A stretch of DNA of 64,000 bases from Isoetes taiwanensis (Eukaryota > Streptophyta > Lycopodiopsida > Isoetales > Isoetaceae): the NCBI GenBank assembly GCA_021234155.1, contig JAJEKV010000027.1, positions 1,081,109 through 1,145,108 of the forward strand. The letters are read 5' to 3'. The translations under genes were made by a program, and so were the position numbers. The first letter of the stretch is position 1; every line of letters begins with the position of its first letter. Below, in pieces: positions 46,973-58,859 of the stretch. A model generated the notes under the pieces. That model searched no databases. It was not told where the DNA came from and saw only the letters and a list, made by a program, of their open reading frames with translations.

Positions 46973-47113
46973 CTTTCTTGATGATGCTATTTGACCATCC
47001 AATCTATTCAATAGTTCTCTTTCTCAATCATGTTACTTGATCATGCTATCTATCCAACAATACTCCCTTTCTTAATGATGTTGCTTGATCATGCAATCTA
47101 CTCAACAAGGTTC
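46973..47113. repeat. Tandem repeat, about 47-bp unit, three copies
   Basis: Units start at 46973, 47019 and 47067, each CTTTCT followed by an AATGATGTT-like segment, TTGATCATGC and ATCTATCCAACA. They are diverged but in register. Confidence 0.8.
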
Positions 47114-47467
47114 TAGCTCGTTTTAAGTGCATTCAAATGAAAAAACTAAAAGTTTGAAAACAATTTTGTTTATTGTAGAGATTTTCTTCGCCCTCAATAG
47201 TATTATCCTAGACAGAAACACACGTGTTACCGAGGTATATTCTTGTATATTTCAAAGAGAAGTTAAATACTGTCCTCAATTTTGTGAAGTTAGAATCTTG
47301 TGTGTTTTTAAGAAAATGCTATGAATAACGCACATATCCAGGGCAATATTATCACGAGTCGTTTATGCTTTATAAGTATCTTTAGAGCTTGATTAATCAA
47401 TCAACCTTTCATTTTGAAGAATAAGAAACTAAAAGGGCCAAATGATCAATTAAAAATGAGCTTCTCG
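47114..47467. other. Intergenic spacer
   Basis: No supportable feature; a 65-codon plus-strand frame at 47127-47324 has no recognisable domain. Confidence 0.4.
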
Positions 47468-47468
47468 A

Positions 47469-47690
47469 TTTTGTTGTGAGTCCAATATTGTTATGTTGTA
47501 TCCACCTTGGGTTTTTTGAACATAAAGGATGTCGATGTGGCATGCTTATTAGTTTCGGGTAAAACTGTACTCCTTAGTTTTGTTGTGAGTCCATTATCGT
47601 TTTGATGTATCTACATTGGGTTTTCCAAAAGCAAAGGATGTGCTATTTTGGTGTAAAACTTATAGGCTTATTAGTTTTGGATCATAGAAG
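47469..47690. repeat. 109-bp direct duplication
   Basis: TTTTGTTGTGAGTCCA begins at 47469 and 47578; both copies continue through CCTTGGGTTTT or ACATTGGGTTTT and AAAGGATGT. Noncoding. Confidence 0.75.
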
Positions 47691-47699
47691 GGTATGTGT

Positions 47700-48696
47700 G
47701 CTAATGGGTATTCAAAATTCCATTTCTTACATTTTATTTTATATGTCATTCTATTTATATAGAAAATCCAACTTATTTCTAACATAACCACGCACAATTG
47801 CGCTCCGGGGCTAAATATTGCATCATGGATGCTTGGGCCTTTGGTTCGGTAGGTAAATGCCAAATGAGTGGAAGTTATCATCGTAAAGAAGGAAAAATGG
47901 CTATTGGTGCAACAAAAATAGTCATATATGCCACATATTGGGGATTGTAATATGTATATTTCATTTATCAACGAATTACAAACCTAAACATCTGTCATAA
48001 ATCAATGCATTCTTTCATTGGGGGTTAGCATGTCTTAAACATAAAGACATGACTAGATTGTGCATTGGTGTTGGACTATAGCGTGCACTAATAGACAAAT
48101 AAAGTCCATGATCATTCCAATTAAGACGGGATTAACCATCCTTGCTCCGCTGTTACGACTAGTACATGGGTGGGCTATAACAGCTGAGCACAGGGGTGGT
48201 TAATCCCCTTAACCGATAGGACCACCAACTCACACAACAAACAGCTAGATTATCCCACCCATGCTTGCACCCACAGCAAGATTATCACAAGAGAGCAAGA
48301 TTATCGGCATCCACAGACTATCACACCCACGACAAGATTATCAGCGCCCATAACGAAACCGAAGCAAATGCAAGGATACAGAATTGTGATGGAGTGATCC
48401 GGCCTGTCACAAGGTTGGAAGCAATGGTGAGATGAACCGGATAAATATAATCTATCAAACTTGAAGCAATTACAAAAAATGGATATCTAGCCATGCTCCA
48501 AGGATGGGTTCAAAGTGATTGTCCAGTTTGTAGTTATGTTGTAGTAGTGAGTCTTGATGCTACAGTGCTACATATTGTTGCCGTCATATATGCTGGCTGT
48601 GCAAGTTGACTATAGGCTTATTTAGACAGCCTTCTTTGTAGAATTTTTGATGTAGTGGTTCACTTCTAGTGGTTCACTTCTATTCCTAAGCAGGGA
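47700..48696. other. Intergenic stretch with short inverted and direct words
   Basis: GGGATTAACCATCC near 48128 and GGTGGTTAATCCCC near 48194 form a hairpin with arms of about 13 bp. Between 48240 and 48350 the word CAAGATTATC recurs four times. No gene. Confidence 0.45.
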
Positions 48697-49464
48697 ATGG
48701 TGTTGGCTTCCTGCCATCGCCAGAATCCCCTGTTTTCTTCAAAATGTCGCCTCTTTTTTTATTTGGCCGCCACACCTAAGAGCTCCAGCTTCCTTCTAGC
48801 TCGCTCGCATTCGATTTTTCATTCCGGCGCCATGTCTAGATTCTACTCTATCCCTTGCTTCCTTCAAAATTTCTACCCACCCAAATCCTCTGTTTTGCCC
48901 GATGGTTCAAAATACATCGAATTTACTTCGACTAAAATTTTCAAATGGGCATTAGAACTTTGTACTGTTCATCAATTTTCAACTTCGATGCTTCCGGCTC
49001 CGAGACGAGTCGCCGCCCCTTTTCGTGTAGCCCAGGCCCGCCCGTACTGTCTTCGCCCTAAGCTCACGAAGGCCTTGAGGCCATGCTCATGTAACTCCGT
49101 ACCGAGAGTTAGCATCAAGATCACGAGAATCGGATCTGGTTTCCTTCTACTCACGAGGTTACCCGGCTCAAGCCTCCGGACCGACCAAAGATTTCCATCC
49201 CGCGGCATCGGCCATAGGTACCAAGTTTTGGATTGCTTTCACCAAAACCCCCGAGCCCAAAAGGTGCACTCTGCGCATTTTAGTGTCCCAAATTGGATTC
49301 TAAGCACCCTTCACTTGGACGAGAGACCCCTCAAACTTTGGCACCCCAAAAGGTGCTTTACGCGGCGTTTTGAGTCCCCCAAATTGGATTCTAAGCACCC
49401 TTTACGCGGCAGACCCCTCAAACTTTGGAACCCCTGGCGCTTTTCTGACCCAAGACCCCCTTAG
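48697..49464 (+). other. Unrecognised 255-codon ORF
   Basis: This is the second-longest uninterrupted frame in the window, so it is recorded, but no family is recognised. The N-terminal half is rich in Ser, Phe and Leu. The C-terminal part reflects an underlying DNA duplication of about 100 bp (49255-49350 and 49350-49440: CCAAATTGGATTCTAAGCAC and CCCCTCAAACTTTGG each occur twice). There is no intron support, no start context of note, and flanking sequence is transposon-like. A chance frame inside a repeat is the most likely explanation. Confidence 0.3.
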
Positions 49465-50400
49465 CCTCGGCGCGGCCGTACAATCAAGCGTATGGCGGAG
49501 AGACCCGCCAAGGCAAAAGAATCTTATCACGGTGCAGCTGTCACGGTAAAGCCCTATGATCCGCGATAAAGCCCTATCTCGAGGGCAGCCCCTTCTTTTG
49601 GGCCCGGCGTCCTAATGCGGCCGAAATTTTGGATCCACAACCAGGAGTTCACGATGCGTCACGAATGCAGCGCTAGATAGGCTTGATGCTGGATATTTAT
49701 GCATCCGGATATCTTACCCGGCATACGAGCGGTATGCTCTCTTTTATCAACATCACAACAAATGCGCTTTCGATTACCCTTACAAAGGCGAGGTCGCGAC
49801 TTCTAGGTTATTGCGCACTACAATCATGGGCCACAACTTGATGGAATTATAATCTTGCTTCATGGGGTGTCTAACACAATGCACGCCAGAGCATGTAGGA
49901 ATGATATGCCGCGAGGCTGATAGAAGTACATGGATCCCGCATCTTGGGCCCGACCATGTGAATGATATGCCTAAAATGATGATGGCCAGTACAAGGATCA
50001 CACATACTTTGCACGAGGATGCATACTTGAACCTCGTATTGTGTATTCGGGGAGGCGGGTGATTCTCTTGCTACGGATGAGGCGCCACAGTTTTTTACCC
50101 AAGTGGCGCATATCAAGCACATGGTATTGTCTCGGCCCAGTGGGTTGGGCGATCGGTCGGCCGGATCCCTCGTCACCTCTTGGTATGCTTTGAAGATGCT
50201 CTTTCGATTGCGCATCTGCGACATGGCAACCATTTAAAGGAACCACCTTCTCCGTCGGGAAGACTTGACTCGAGGGAAAGAAAGAGTTATGTCGTATGCG
50301 AGAGGCTGCTTTTGTGAAGCGGGAATTTGTTTATAGGGAGGTCAAGCTATCATTCGAGATCGGTGGCCATCGATCCATGGGCACTCTTGTATAGTTATGT
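49465..50400. other. Transposon-like stretch, unclassified
   Basis: Broken frames on both strands and no recognised domain. It ends just before a LINE-type 3' end, so part may be the body of that LINE. Confidence 0.3.
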
Positions 50401-50429
50401 ATTTTTTGTTTAAGCTCTAGTTTGGTTAT

Positions 50430-50577
50430 TTTATTTGAAGCGGGGCTTAGACCCCATGTTCTACTTTTTGGGCTTGGCCCTACGATTACTGTTAGGGCTT
50501 ATGCCCCTTTGTTCGGTTACGGTCCCATAACCCGATTGGGTTCGTGGGCGTTAAAAATTTCTTCCTTCCTTCCTTTG
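50430..50577 (+). repeat. LINE 3' end with TTCC tail
   Basis: GGTCCCATAACCCGATTGGG, GGGCGTTAAAAA and (CTTCC)n correspond in order to the LINE 3' end at 60236-60306. Both have the same conserved block followed by a short pentamer or tetramer tail. Confidence 0.6.
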
Positions 50578-52077
50578 CCGGTTTTGGTGCTAAATTTTTT
50601 CGGAATTTTCACGATTGCGGCCACCCAATAAAGAGGAGGATTTTTTTTGCCCAGATCCGGATGGGCGGACCGATCATAACCTATGCATAATAGGATCAAA
50701 TCCTTGCGTTGGGAGCGAGGAGCCGCCATACAAAGCATCGTGGTGCGGTGGTGATAAAGGGTGGCGTTTTTTCCAAAATAAAAATGACCTTAATTTAGTA
50801 AGCAAACATGTTATATATCCACCATTTTTGCCTGTTCAAACCCTTACCTTAAAAAATTTTCTTCCCTCCATGTTTCTTAACCATACACTTAGCCATATGT
50901 CCACGGTAATGTCAGAGCCAGTTTTTCCACGGGGAGGGTGGGTGATGACGATGGAATTTTAACGTCCAGGAGAAGCTGTAACATATAAGATGCTTTACAA
51001 TACACCTAGACTATGTAATTTGGGTCCCTGCGACACCCCCCGACAAACGCATATGCCCAAAACAAAAAGCTTTTGCTAGCAAGCAGACCAGTGGACAGTT
51101 TAATCCTAATTATGACACCCTTTCTCACTCTGCGCACCATTCTTTGCCGAATTAAAACACTGGGGAGAGCATACGTAAAACATATGAATTCCCCATGTAT
51201 AATAAATGCTCTTTGATGGGGAGAATGATTATCTAGAAGACCCAAATCTTAACGGACAATGAGCTTAGAACGGGAAGGACTAATCGGAAGTTCTTTCTTG
51301 GCTGGTCTTAGCCCTATTGAATTTTATCATCACACTGTGGCAGGGAAAAATTGTCGAAGCAGAGGATAGGAATGAAGGATCCTGGAAATCTCTTTAAAGA
51401 TTTTATGTTATTTTTAAGGGATGCCTTTGTGGGGTATGACAAGACCATTAGATATAGACACAAGTTTCTTGCTCCTCCGTTGCTTGCTGCGTCTCCTCCT
51501 CTCTCCATTGTGTTTTGCTATTCAGATCATCTTCTCCACTCAACATTTGCTAAAGGGATAGTGATACAACATGGATTTCATTAGTCATTGCAATTTCACA
51601 TAAACAATCGAATGCCTAACTCAATACATTGTTTCCCAACTCAATACATTGTTAGATGTTATGTTAAGGCCCCCTTGCTCCGTGGCATGCAAACATTGTT
51701 AGATGTTATGTTAATGCCCCCATAATTAAAAGCAACAACTTTTTATCCCATGGGCACTGAAACATATGGCAAGAATATAGGTTGAACTCCTGCATGTTTT
51801 CCCTATTGATCTAGTTGAAGTCCAATTATTATATCCAAGGCTGGTAATATCTAAAATATCTTATGTAATGTCTTTTTTCGTTTGCAAGTGGGATAGAACA
51901 AAATAAATGATTGCGGCGCCCAAAAGCATGGCCTTTGAGTTTTTTTTGGAAAATAATTTGAAGATTATAGTTCTCCAACTTAGACACATTTAATTCAATT
52001 TTGCAAGCCCATAACTGAGATCCTTTTTTACTTGATACAAAAATCTACTTTGCCGCGAGTTGGGCAAGAGAAATGTT
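50578..52077. other. Intergenic, small direct repeats
   Basis: AACTCAATACATTG occurs twice near 51618 and 51640, and TTGTTAGATGTTATGTTAA occurs twice near 51648 and 51697. No gene is supported. Confidence 0.45.
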
Positions 52078-52116
52078 CGCGGCGGCCAAGGCCGCCGCGA
52101 TAAATTTCTTGTAGTG
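52078..52116 (-). mobile_element. CACTA (En/Spm) transposon terminus with GC hairpin
   Basis: On the minus strand the sequence reads CACTACAAGAAATTTAT, the hallmark terminus of plant CACTA elements. It is followed at once by a perfect hairpin with arms CGCGGCGGCC and GGCCGCCGCG around two bases. This is therefore the plus-strand right end of a CACTA element whose body lies to the left. The partner terminus was not found in the window, so the element is truncated or decayed. Confidence 0.75.
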
Positions 52117-52119
52117 TTA

Positions 52120-52775
52120 AAGATAGTTACTAATTCGACTATATTAACATTCAGGAACAATATGACTACAACCAAAGCTGGACTAATGCAACCAACGCCT
52201 AATTTTAGACTGACCAATGAAACACAATCATGTCTATAGATATATGATTAGTGTAGCTTAAGTTAGAACTATTGTTCTATTTTTGTTATGGATATTTGGC
52301 TCTACAGATAGATAGTACTTTTTGCATCATATTACTTCTATTCCTAAGCATATAAAAGTAATTTTGCTCTGTAGACTATAATGTTGAAACTACTTACAAA
52401 TTTGATTATATTAACATCAGGAACAATAGGGCTACAATAAAAGTAATGCAACCAACCCCTAATTTTAGACTGACCAATAAAATCTAATCATGTTTATAGA
52501 TGTATGATTAGTGTAGCTTAGGTCAGACTATTATTCTAATTTTGTTATGGATAACTATTGTTCTAATTTTGTTATGGATATTTGGCTCTAGAGATAGATA
52601 GTAAAAAGTTAGTACTTTTTACGTCATACCACATGGCGCTCATAGGGACATATGTCGATCCATAGATGTATGATTAGTGTAGCTTAGATTAGAACTATTG
52701 TCCTAATTTTGTTATGGATATTTGGTTGTATAGATAGTACTTTCTATGTCATACCACATGGCACCCCTGAATGTT
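52120..52775. repeat. Tandem repeat, about 250-bp unit, 2.5 copies
   Basis: Units begin near 52121 and 52385, with a shortened one near 52655. Each includes GACTGACCAAT, then ATATGATTAGTGTAGCTTA and TTTTGTTATGGATATTTGG, ending before CATACCACATGGC in the later copies. Confidence 0.8.
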
Positions 52776-52879
52776 CCAAAAGAGATTAGAACACAAGACC
52801 TTCAAATTGCTAACCCAAAGGGCTAGCCATCAAACCACACAAAGGGGACATTTTAACATGCATCTCATATTTTTAGAGA

Positions 52880-53030
52880 AGGGAGATAGAGACTTAGAAG
52901 CCTTAAGTAGAGATGCATTTAGTAAAGACTCTTTGACATGCCCCTTCTATTCTATTCTATTCTTATGCTTAGGGAAGTGGGGTGGAGACGTAGAAGCCTT
53001 AAGTAGAGATGCTTCTAGTAAAAGACCTCA
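52880..53030. repeat. 96-bp direct duplication with pentamer microsatellite
   Basis: TAGAAGCCTTAAGTAGAGAT occurs at about 52896 and 52991. A TTCTA pentamer run lies between them at 52945-52964. Confidence 0.8.
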
Positions 53031-53099
53031 ATTGATTCCCGTTAATATTCAACTTGTGCGTAAGAGTTTGTCTAGTTGTTGGCGGAGTGTCTTGATTGG

Positions 53100-53660
53100 G
53101 AAGTACAAGGAGGGCCTTATCCTTTCCAGATAATACCTTGGTGTGGAATGTCTACCCGGGGTCATTGTGAACTAAAGCCTAATACTCTGCCACTGCATGT
53201 GAGCAGAGTATGGGCTCCACCCCTCTCAGATGATGTGTCATCTCATTGATGTTAAGTAATCATGGTCCTCTAGCCAGCTGCATTGGCATGGTATTGCCTA
53301 GATGAGACGAGCCTCATGCTGCCTCAACAGACTAGTGGAGATGAAACTAGAGTGACTAGGGGGATGAAACCCAGAGTGTTCCTCTGGGATCACGTTTTCA
53401 ATAGGCTAAGGCCCGACATCTTTTAATCTATCTGCAAAGTGTGCACAAGAGGGATGGAATGTACAAGCCATTGTTCTATGACAACTCCATTATTTACTTC
53501 TGTCTGGTGTTATTTTGAGGATTAGACCGTCATTCATTTCCATGGTCTGAGTCAGGATAGGTATATCCTCATGTGTTGCTTGTGCTTGTCATTGGCATTG
53601 TTGATGATATGATCCCTTTCAGGTGGCTTACTATGCTTTATTTGTATTCATGATGTCATA
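53100..53660. repeat. LTR-like fragment related to 22.9-23.5 kb
   Basis: ATCTGCAAAGTGTGCACAAG followed by GGGATGGAATGTACAA near 53430-53470 matches the segment at 23290-23330. The matching stretch is short and diverged; no gene is seen. Confidence 0.4.
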
Positions 53661-54130
53661 AGCTGATATTATACATCTTTCTGCAATAAGATCGGTCCAG
53701 AGGAGGAATGAGTAATAGCACCTTCGTGATTTTCGCTCGACACTATCTCATCACAAGCCCCTCGCCGGGGAAGAGGGGAGGGGGGTGGTAGGGGAGCATC
53801 TACATTATGCATATAAATCACCAAAGATAATGCTAAATGAGTTTTTTTATGGTCTATGTGTATGTACACGTACTAAAGAAAATACACAATTACCTTAATG
53901 GTTGCATAGGAGATATGTTAAGAGGTCTTTGCATAATAGCTAAGGGTTTTACATGACCTATATAATAATTGTACATTATTCAGGACACAACCATCCAAAT
54001 TAGGGATGTACCTAAAGTCTATTTTCAGGGAGAGACTGGATGTCATACATCTATATGAGCATATGTCACTACTCGAAAACTCTGGGATGTTCATGTTCTG
54101 ATAATTTTCACAGAGTTCTTTATTCATTTT
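53661..54130. other. Intergenic spacer
   Basis: Includes a G-rich run at 53775-53800. No supportable gene. Confidence 0.4.
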
Positions 54131-54139
54131 TTGCCCAAA

Positions 54140-54216
54140 AAACCATTGTACTGTTTTGCCATATGGACCTGAGGGTCCCTCAAATGGCGTGATAATAAAT
54201 TGATTGATTGATTGAT
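54140..54216 (+). repeat. LINE-like 3' end with TTGA tail
   Basis: A small hairpin (GGACCTGAGGGTCC) is followed by AATGGCGTGATAATAAA and then (TTGA)4. The layout of hairpin, GTGATAATAA and tetramer tail mirrors the other LINE 3' ends here but with a different tail word. Confidence 0.45.
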
Positions 54217-55060
54217 ATAAAATACATAATTTTTATTAACTAGTAAATGTGTGCCCGACGTAAATGTCTTGGCTTATGTTGTTACTCAACCTTTAACATC
54301 CATATGTGCAACTGTTGACAACAACACAGGTTGATGCTTGCAAGAATGGACATTATTTGTTATTGTAATTCTTTTTGTTGTTGTTAATTGTTTATGTTTT
54401 TTTCATTTCCCGTTTCCTCATAGATGTTCATTGCTTCTTAAACAGTTTAAGGATGAGAAGTCTATTTATGAGATTTATATTTTATAAATGCATTACAAGC
54501 ATTTTACGGAGTTGATAACATAAATCTCTCTTTAGAATAATTACATCCTATATATGCGTAGCTTGGATTTGCTCCTGGATTGTGTAAGCATTGCAAGATC
54601 TTGAGCTCTCTTATGTTGATGTTTTCACGCTCCAAATGCATTGTATGCAGATCACTGAAGTTTCCACAAGCTAGCATTGAGGACCTTATATGCCTGCTGT
54701 TAGATGGACATGTTCATTGCCAACAACAATAATAAAAGGTCCATATATTGGCTTTACATCTGCAGATGGAGTAAATGAAAATGGAAAGGGCAAGTAATAT
54801 ATTGATTGGTGAAGGAGCTCAAATCTGCAAATGGCACGATCCTCCAAGAAGCCAAATTCTGGAGTACATGCATTAAATAATAGGCCTCTTTATTATCTTT
54901 TTATAACTGATAATAAGCTATATAGGAGAGCAAAATTTTATAGCTGATTGTGTAGTTTGTTTTGGATTGAAACTGTAGAAGCAGTCCTGAATTAGAACAA
55001 CTTAAGATGTTTCTGTTTATCTACCATATCGTGCATGCTTAACATTTTTGGAATTGAATC
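54217..55060. other. AT-rich intergenic stretch
   Basis: No gene, RNA or organised repeat recognised. Confidence 0.4.
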
Positions 55061-55064
55061 GAAG

Positions 55065-56060
55065 GAATAGAATAGAATAGTTTTTTTAACGTCCACGGAG
55101 ACCAATAGGTCATGGGACCCATACAATGGGCTAGTACAATCATTACTACTAGGATTAAAAAACCCCTGCCTCGAAAGGTTTTTAAGGGAAAAACCTTTGC
55201 AGTAATGATGATACTAGACAAGCGGAGATAATGACTACTGAGGGCTCAGTAATTGCAGACGATTATCTAGAACCTCAAGTATGTATAATGCCAAGGCATG
55301 CGCGGATGGTGCTCGAGAAGTTGTGGAAGCGTGGAATGGAATGCTAAGGTCAAAAATGATTACGGACTATCTCAAAAGCGGGGGCAACTTCGTAAGAGTA
55401 TGGCTTTCATCTTCAATAACTTTTGTAACTAGCAGCGGGCACATAGTCTAAGCTTCTCAGCGGCAATTGCGGCGCTCCCATCTACATTGTCTCAATCCGT
55501 AGATTGTGGGACCCGTGCAATTGATGCAATAGCTACAAGCTTGTTCTGGACAATGAAGCAAGCAAATAAGCTTGGGGCCCTGGTGCCAAGGTGGGATTTA
55601 TGTGTGCATGATAATGACGGTTTTCACTTGGGCCAAAGTAAGCTGGCGTCCCATATCTTTTGAGAAAAATGACCATTGAGATATTGTTGCAAAAGCTTCG
55701 GGATCGAAGCGGCAAGCATCAGCCGGTGCTTTCGCTGTTTACGTTCCCAATGGGCAAACCATGTAGTGCAATGCTCTTTCCAACATCGTTTCAAACGCCG
55801 AGGAGATTCAACCATGGCGGGCAAGAACGGGATACCTAACATCATCCATGTGGTGCACCTTGCGGATATAGTGGAGATGGCGCTTCATGGTGGAGAATGT
55901 TGAAGAGGCCAAAACCTGTCTCTTGTAAAAAGAATAGCATAGGGCACCGTTGTTTTAACTCCGAGGCTGTAAGTGAGAAAGGACTTTTGCACCCGCTCCA
56001 AGCTCTCCCAAGCACTAGCACTAATGGCAGATGCAAAGCTCATAGAAGGACATCATTTAT
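55065..56060 (-). pseudogene. 5'-truncated LINE, C-terminal part and 3' end, minus strand
   Basis: On the minus strand the 3' end reads GGGTCCCATGACC, ATTGGTCTCCGTGGACGTTA and a (TATTC)n tail at 55081-55065, parallel to the LINE end at 60236-60306. Upstream, near 55410-55260, it reads VIEDESH and YILEVLDNRLQLL. These correspond to VIEDESHAFQSCPAY and YLQEVLDLRTHL of the 58.9-60.3 kb copy. Further upstream frames (55845-55624) match the region after the reverse transcriptase. Frames are interrupted. Confidence 0.7.
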
Positions 56061-57260
56061 AATGAGTAAATTCATGTAAACAAGTGCAAGACGTTTCTTC
56101 CGCCATATCTAGCGCTATGATGTCCTCTGATATGCGTAAAAAATTACCAGGAAGGTATTACTTTTATTCACACTTGACCCTTTAAAATATTTGGTCACTT
56201 TGTTTTAATATCTTGGTATCATTATCTGCCAATTCTTATACATTTGTTTAGCCATACAGGTTCCACATCTCAACCAATGGGTTCCATTTGTTGGTGCATA
56301 CGTCTGAATTCCAACTGTATATCTAAACAAGTAAATTAAGTCATACACCTAACTCAAGAAGAATGTTAAAAAGTCTGTTACTGTCTCATGGATTACTTCA
56401 TTACGTTTGCAAATGCTTTTTACAAAAAATTTGGTTGGGAAAAAAGTTTAATAAGAAATGATACGATTGTCGGAGGAAAACCATTGGACCATTGGTAATA
56501 TGTATTTAAGTCACTAAAGAGAAGAGCACATGGCAACCGTACTGGACGTCAGAGGGCAATAGTGCTTGAGCTTGATCGCAAGACTTTGCAGATGGATCTT
56601 AGATTAGCTTAGCCAAGAATAATTGAAGGACAGTTTAGGGTCTTCGACTAGAAGTATTCTTAAAGATTTTATTCCATGGATTGACAACAAGGATCTATCT
56701 CTACAGAAAGATCTAGGAAGAGAGATGGGGATGTGGTTCCAGCACTGTGGCATAATTTTCCTGTAGTCGTGAAACACTTTCCTTCTCATGGGCATTGGTT
56801 CGGCTCATGTAGTGCAGATAATAGGGCTCATTGCTGAATTTCATCAACCTAAAATATCAAATCTCAGGATGGTTGATGGCAACAAAGACAAATAAATTTT
56901 TTGAGGCGATGTGCTGTTACCTATTATCTGCACTGTCTGCCACTCCACACAGTCAAATCCGAGCCATAAAACGGATTTCTAAGTAGCCAAATCAATAGAA
57001 AGATCCAATTCTTCATACGGGTATTTAAATCCCATATTCTTTATTCAATACAGTAAAAAATCTGAGGCACGAGGCTGTATAAAATCTGCGGCCGGATTTA
57101 AGGCAAAAAATAGAGGAACATGTGAAGGTTTTCAGCTCAAGTCCAAAAATGCGGAGTAGAAATTTCTAGGGAAGAAGAGGGTTGGATTGAAAAATGGCGA
57201 TTCTAAAGATAAAAATAGTATAGAATAGGCAATTGGGTAGTGGACTTATAGATTCAGATG
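56061..57260. other. AT-rich intergenic stretch
   Basis: Nothing identifiable; short ORFs lack domains. Confidence 0.4.
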
Positions 57261-57269
57261 CCGAAATTT

Positions 57270-57345
57270 TAGTCACCTTGAAATTATAGGCAAAATCACC
57301 TTGATTTTTCAAAGCGAAATTTCAAGGTGATTCAAGGTGATTAAA
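57270..57345. repeat. Inverted and direct TCACCTTGA words
   Basis: TCACCTTGAAATT at 57273 pairs with AATTTCAAGGTGA at 57318-57330. Two more copies of the 9-base word (57296 forward, 57332 reverse) lie in the same 75 bp. Confidence 0.75.
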
Positions 57346-57364
57346 TCAGAACTTCCACTTTCTT

Positions 57365-57545
57365 CCAGTTTATCAGTTTATCAAAATCAATTTATCAAAA
57401 CTAATTTATCAGAACCAAAATCATAACAAAACAATAATTACAGTATATTCAAAATCACAGTAGTAACAAAAAGTAACAAAATCACAGTAGCTTCAACAGT
57501 CATAACAAAACAATAGCTTCAGACAGTCATAACAGTAGCTTCATG
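57365..57545. repeat. Short simple repeats (TTTATCA and AACAGTCATAACA words)
   Basis: TTTATCA recurs four times at 57370-57412, then ACAGTAGC/AACAAAACAATA words recur to 57545. Low complexity and noncoding. Confidence 0.6.
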
Positions 57546-57769
57546 TGCTGTGCAAGTTCTTGAGTACATCACTAACTATTCCAGGAGTTTCGCATGTAAC
57601 AAAGATGCAACCAGAGAAACTAGCACCAATAAAATTTTGGCCACCTGTGTTCGTAACATTGTTCCTCTTCGTCACATTGAAGTTTCCACCTTGCAATCAG
57701 ATCAGACTTCACTAATAGAATTTTGGGGGGTTTGATACGCTCTAATAGTAATGCTTTAAAACTTTGAAA

Positions 57770-58165
57770 CACAAAGTTAGTTGTAGCGCGCAACAAAGAA
57801 CAAAATTCATTTCTTGAAATGCGTTACAAAATTTAGCATTTGCAACGCGTTACAAATGTGTTTGAAATGCGTTACAATCGAATATCCTTTCAACACCAAA
57901 ACGCGTAGAAATTTGAAATGCATTACAACTCCTCTGAAATGTGTTACAATTTAAATGCGTTACAACTTTGAAACGTGTTTCAAGTTAGATGTTGAAATGC
58001 TGTTGACGCGTTTCAAACTTGTTATGCGTTACAAATTCGTTATGAGTTTCAATTGACCCCATCATTCGTGACGCGTATCAAATCAACATTGTAACGCTAT
58101 TTTTTAATTATATTATATTATTATTTTAGTTCAAAAAAGCGTATCAAAAAGCGTTACAAGCATAT
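57770..58165. repeat. Cluster of GCGTTACAA / TTGAAATGCG motifs
   Basis: About fifteen variants of a 9-16-bp word, typically GAAATGCGTTACAA and its reverse complement, fill this interval. It ends about 10 bp from the stop codon of the Crypton-like gene. Clusters of short motifs in mixed orientation are typical of the subterminal, transposase-binding regions of DNA transposons, but the matching other end is not evident. Confidence 0.65.
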
Positions 58166-58859
58166 GGGTTTTCTTCTAATGCTTCATCAGCTCGTTGACA
58201 ACATCGTCATCAACAAAATCCAAATAATTTTCACTCAATCGCATATTCTCCTTTTCAGCTGAAATGTCTCTTGATATAACTGCAGGCATTGAATGTGTTT
58301 TTGACAAAGAAAGCACCTAAAGATAACGAAAAAGCAAACGAAATTAAAACAAGAAACAAATATTAGTATATTGAAATCAAATAGATCTCAAGAACTCTAC
58401 TTACCACTTGATCAGCAACATATCCTCCATTGGATTCTTCCGTTTACTCCCACATGTAATATGTGTCGATCTAACCTAAAAATAAAAATGTAACTAGGAG
58501 CAGTTAAAGAACACAAGAAAAGCCAAAACCTTATCATTACCTCATCGTTCTGACAACTGTTACCAGAACAGTTCATAACAATGCCACTTGAAGATGGCAC
58601 GCAAACATGTGAAACATTAAATATTTTAATTGAAAATTGTACTCCTAATCCATGTAAAAAATATGAATGTACAAACTTTGCCCCTAATATTTAAAGTTAA
58701 AATGAGACAAGATAAATTACCGAATCAGGAGGAGCAAGACAATTTGAAGACCGATCCTGTACACCAAATAAAACTTTTCTCTTATCGCTCATCTGCTCAC
58801 CAAGCACGTCACTATAGATGCGAAGCTTGCCATCCTTATCAACTGATCTTGAAAGAATG

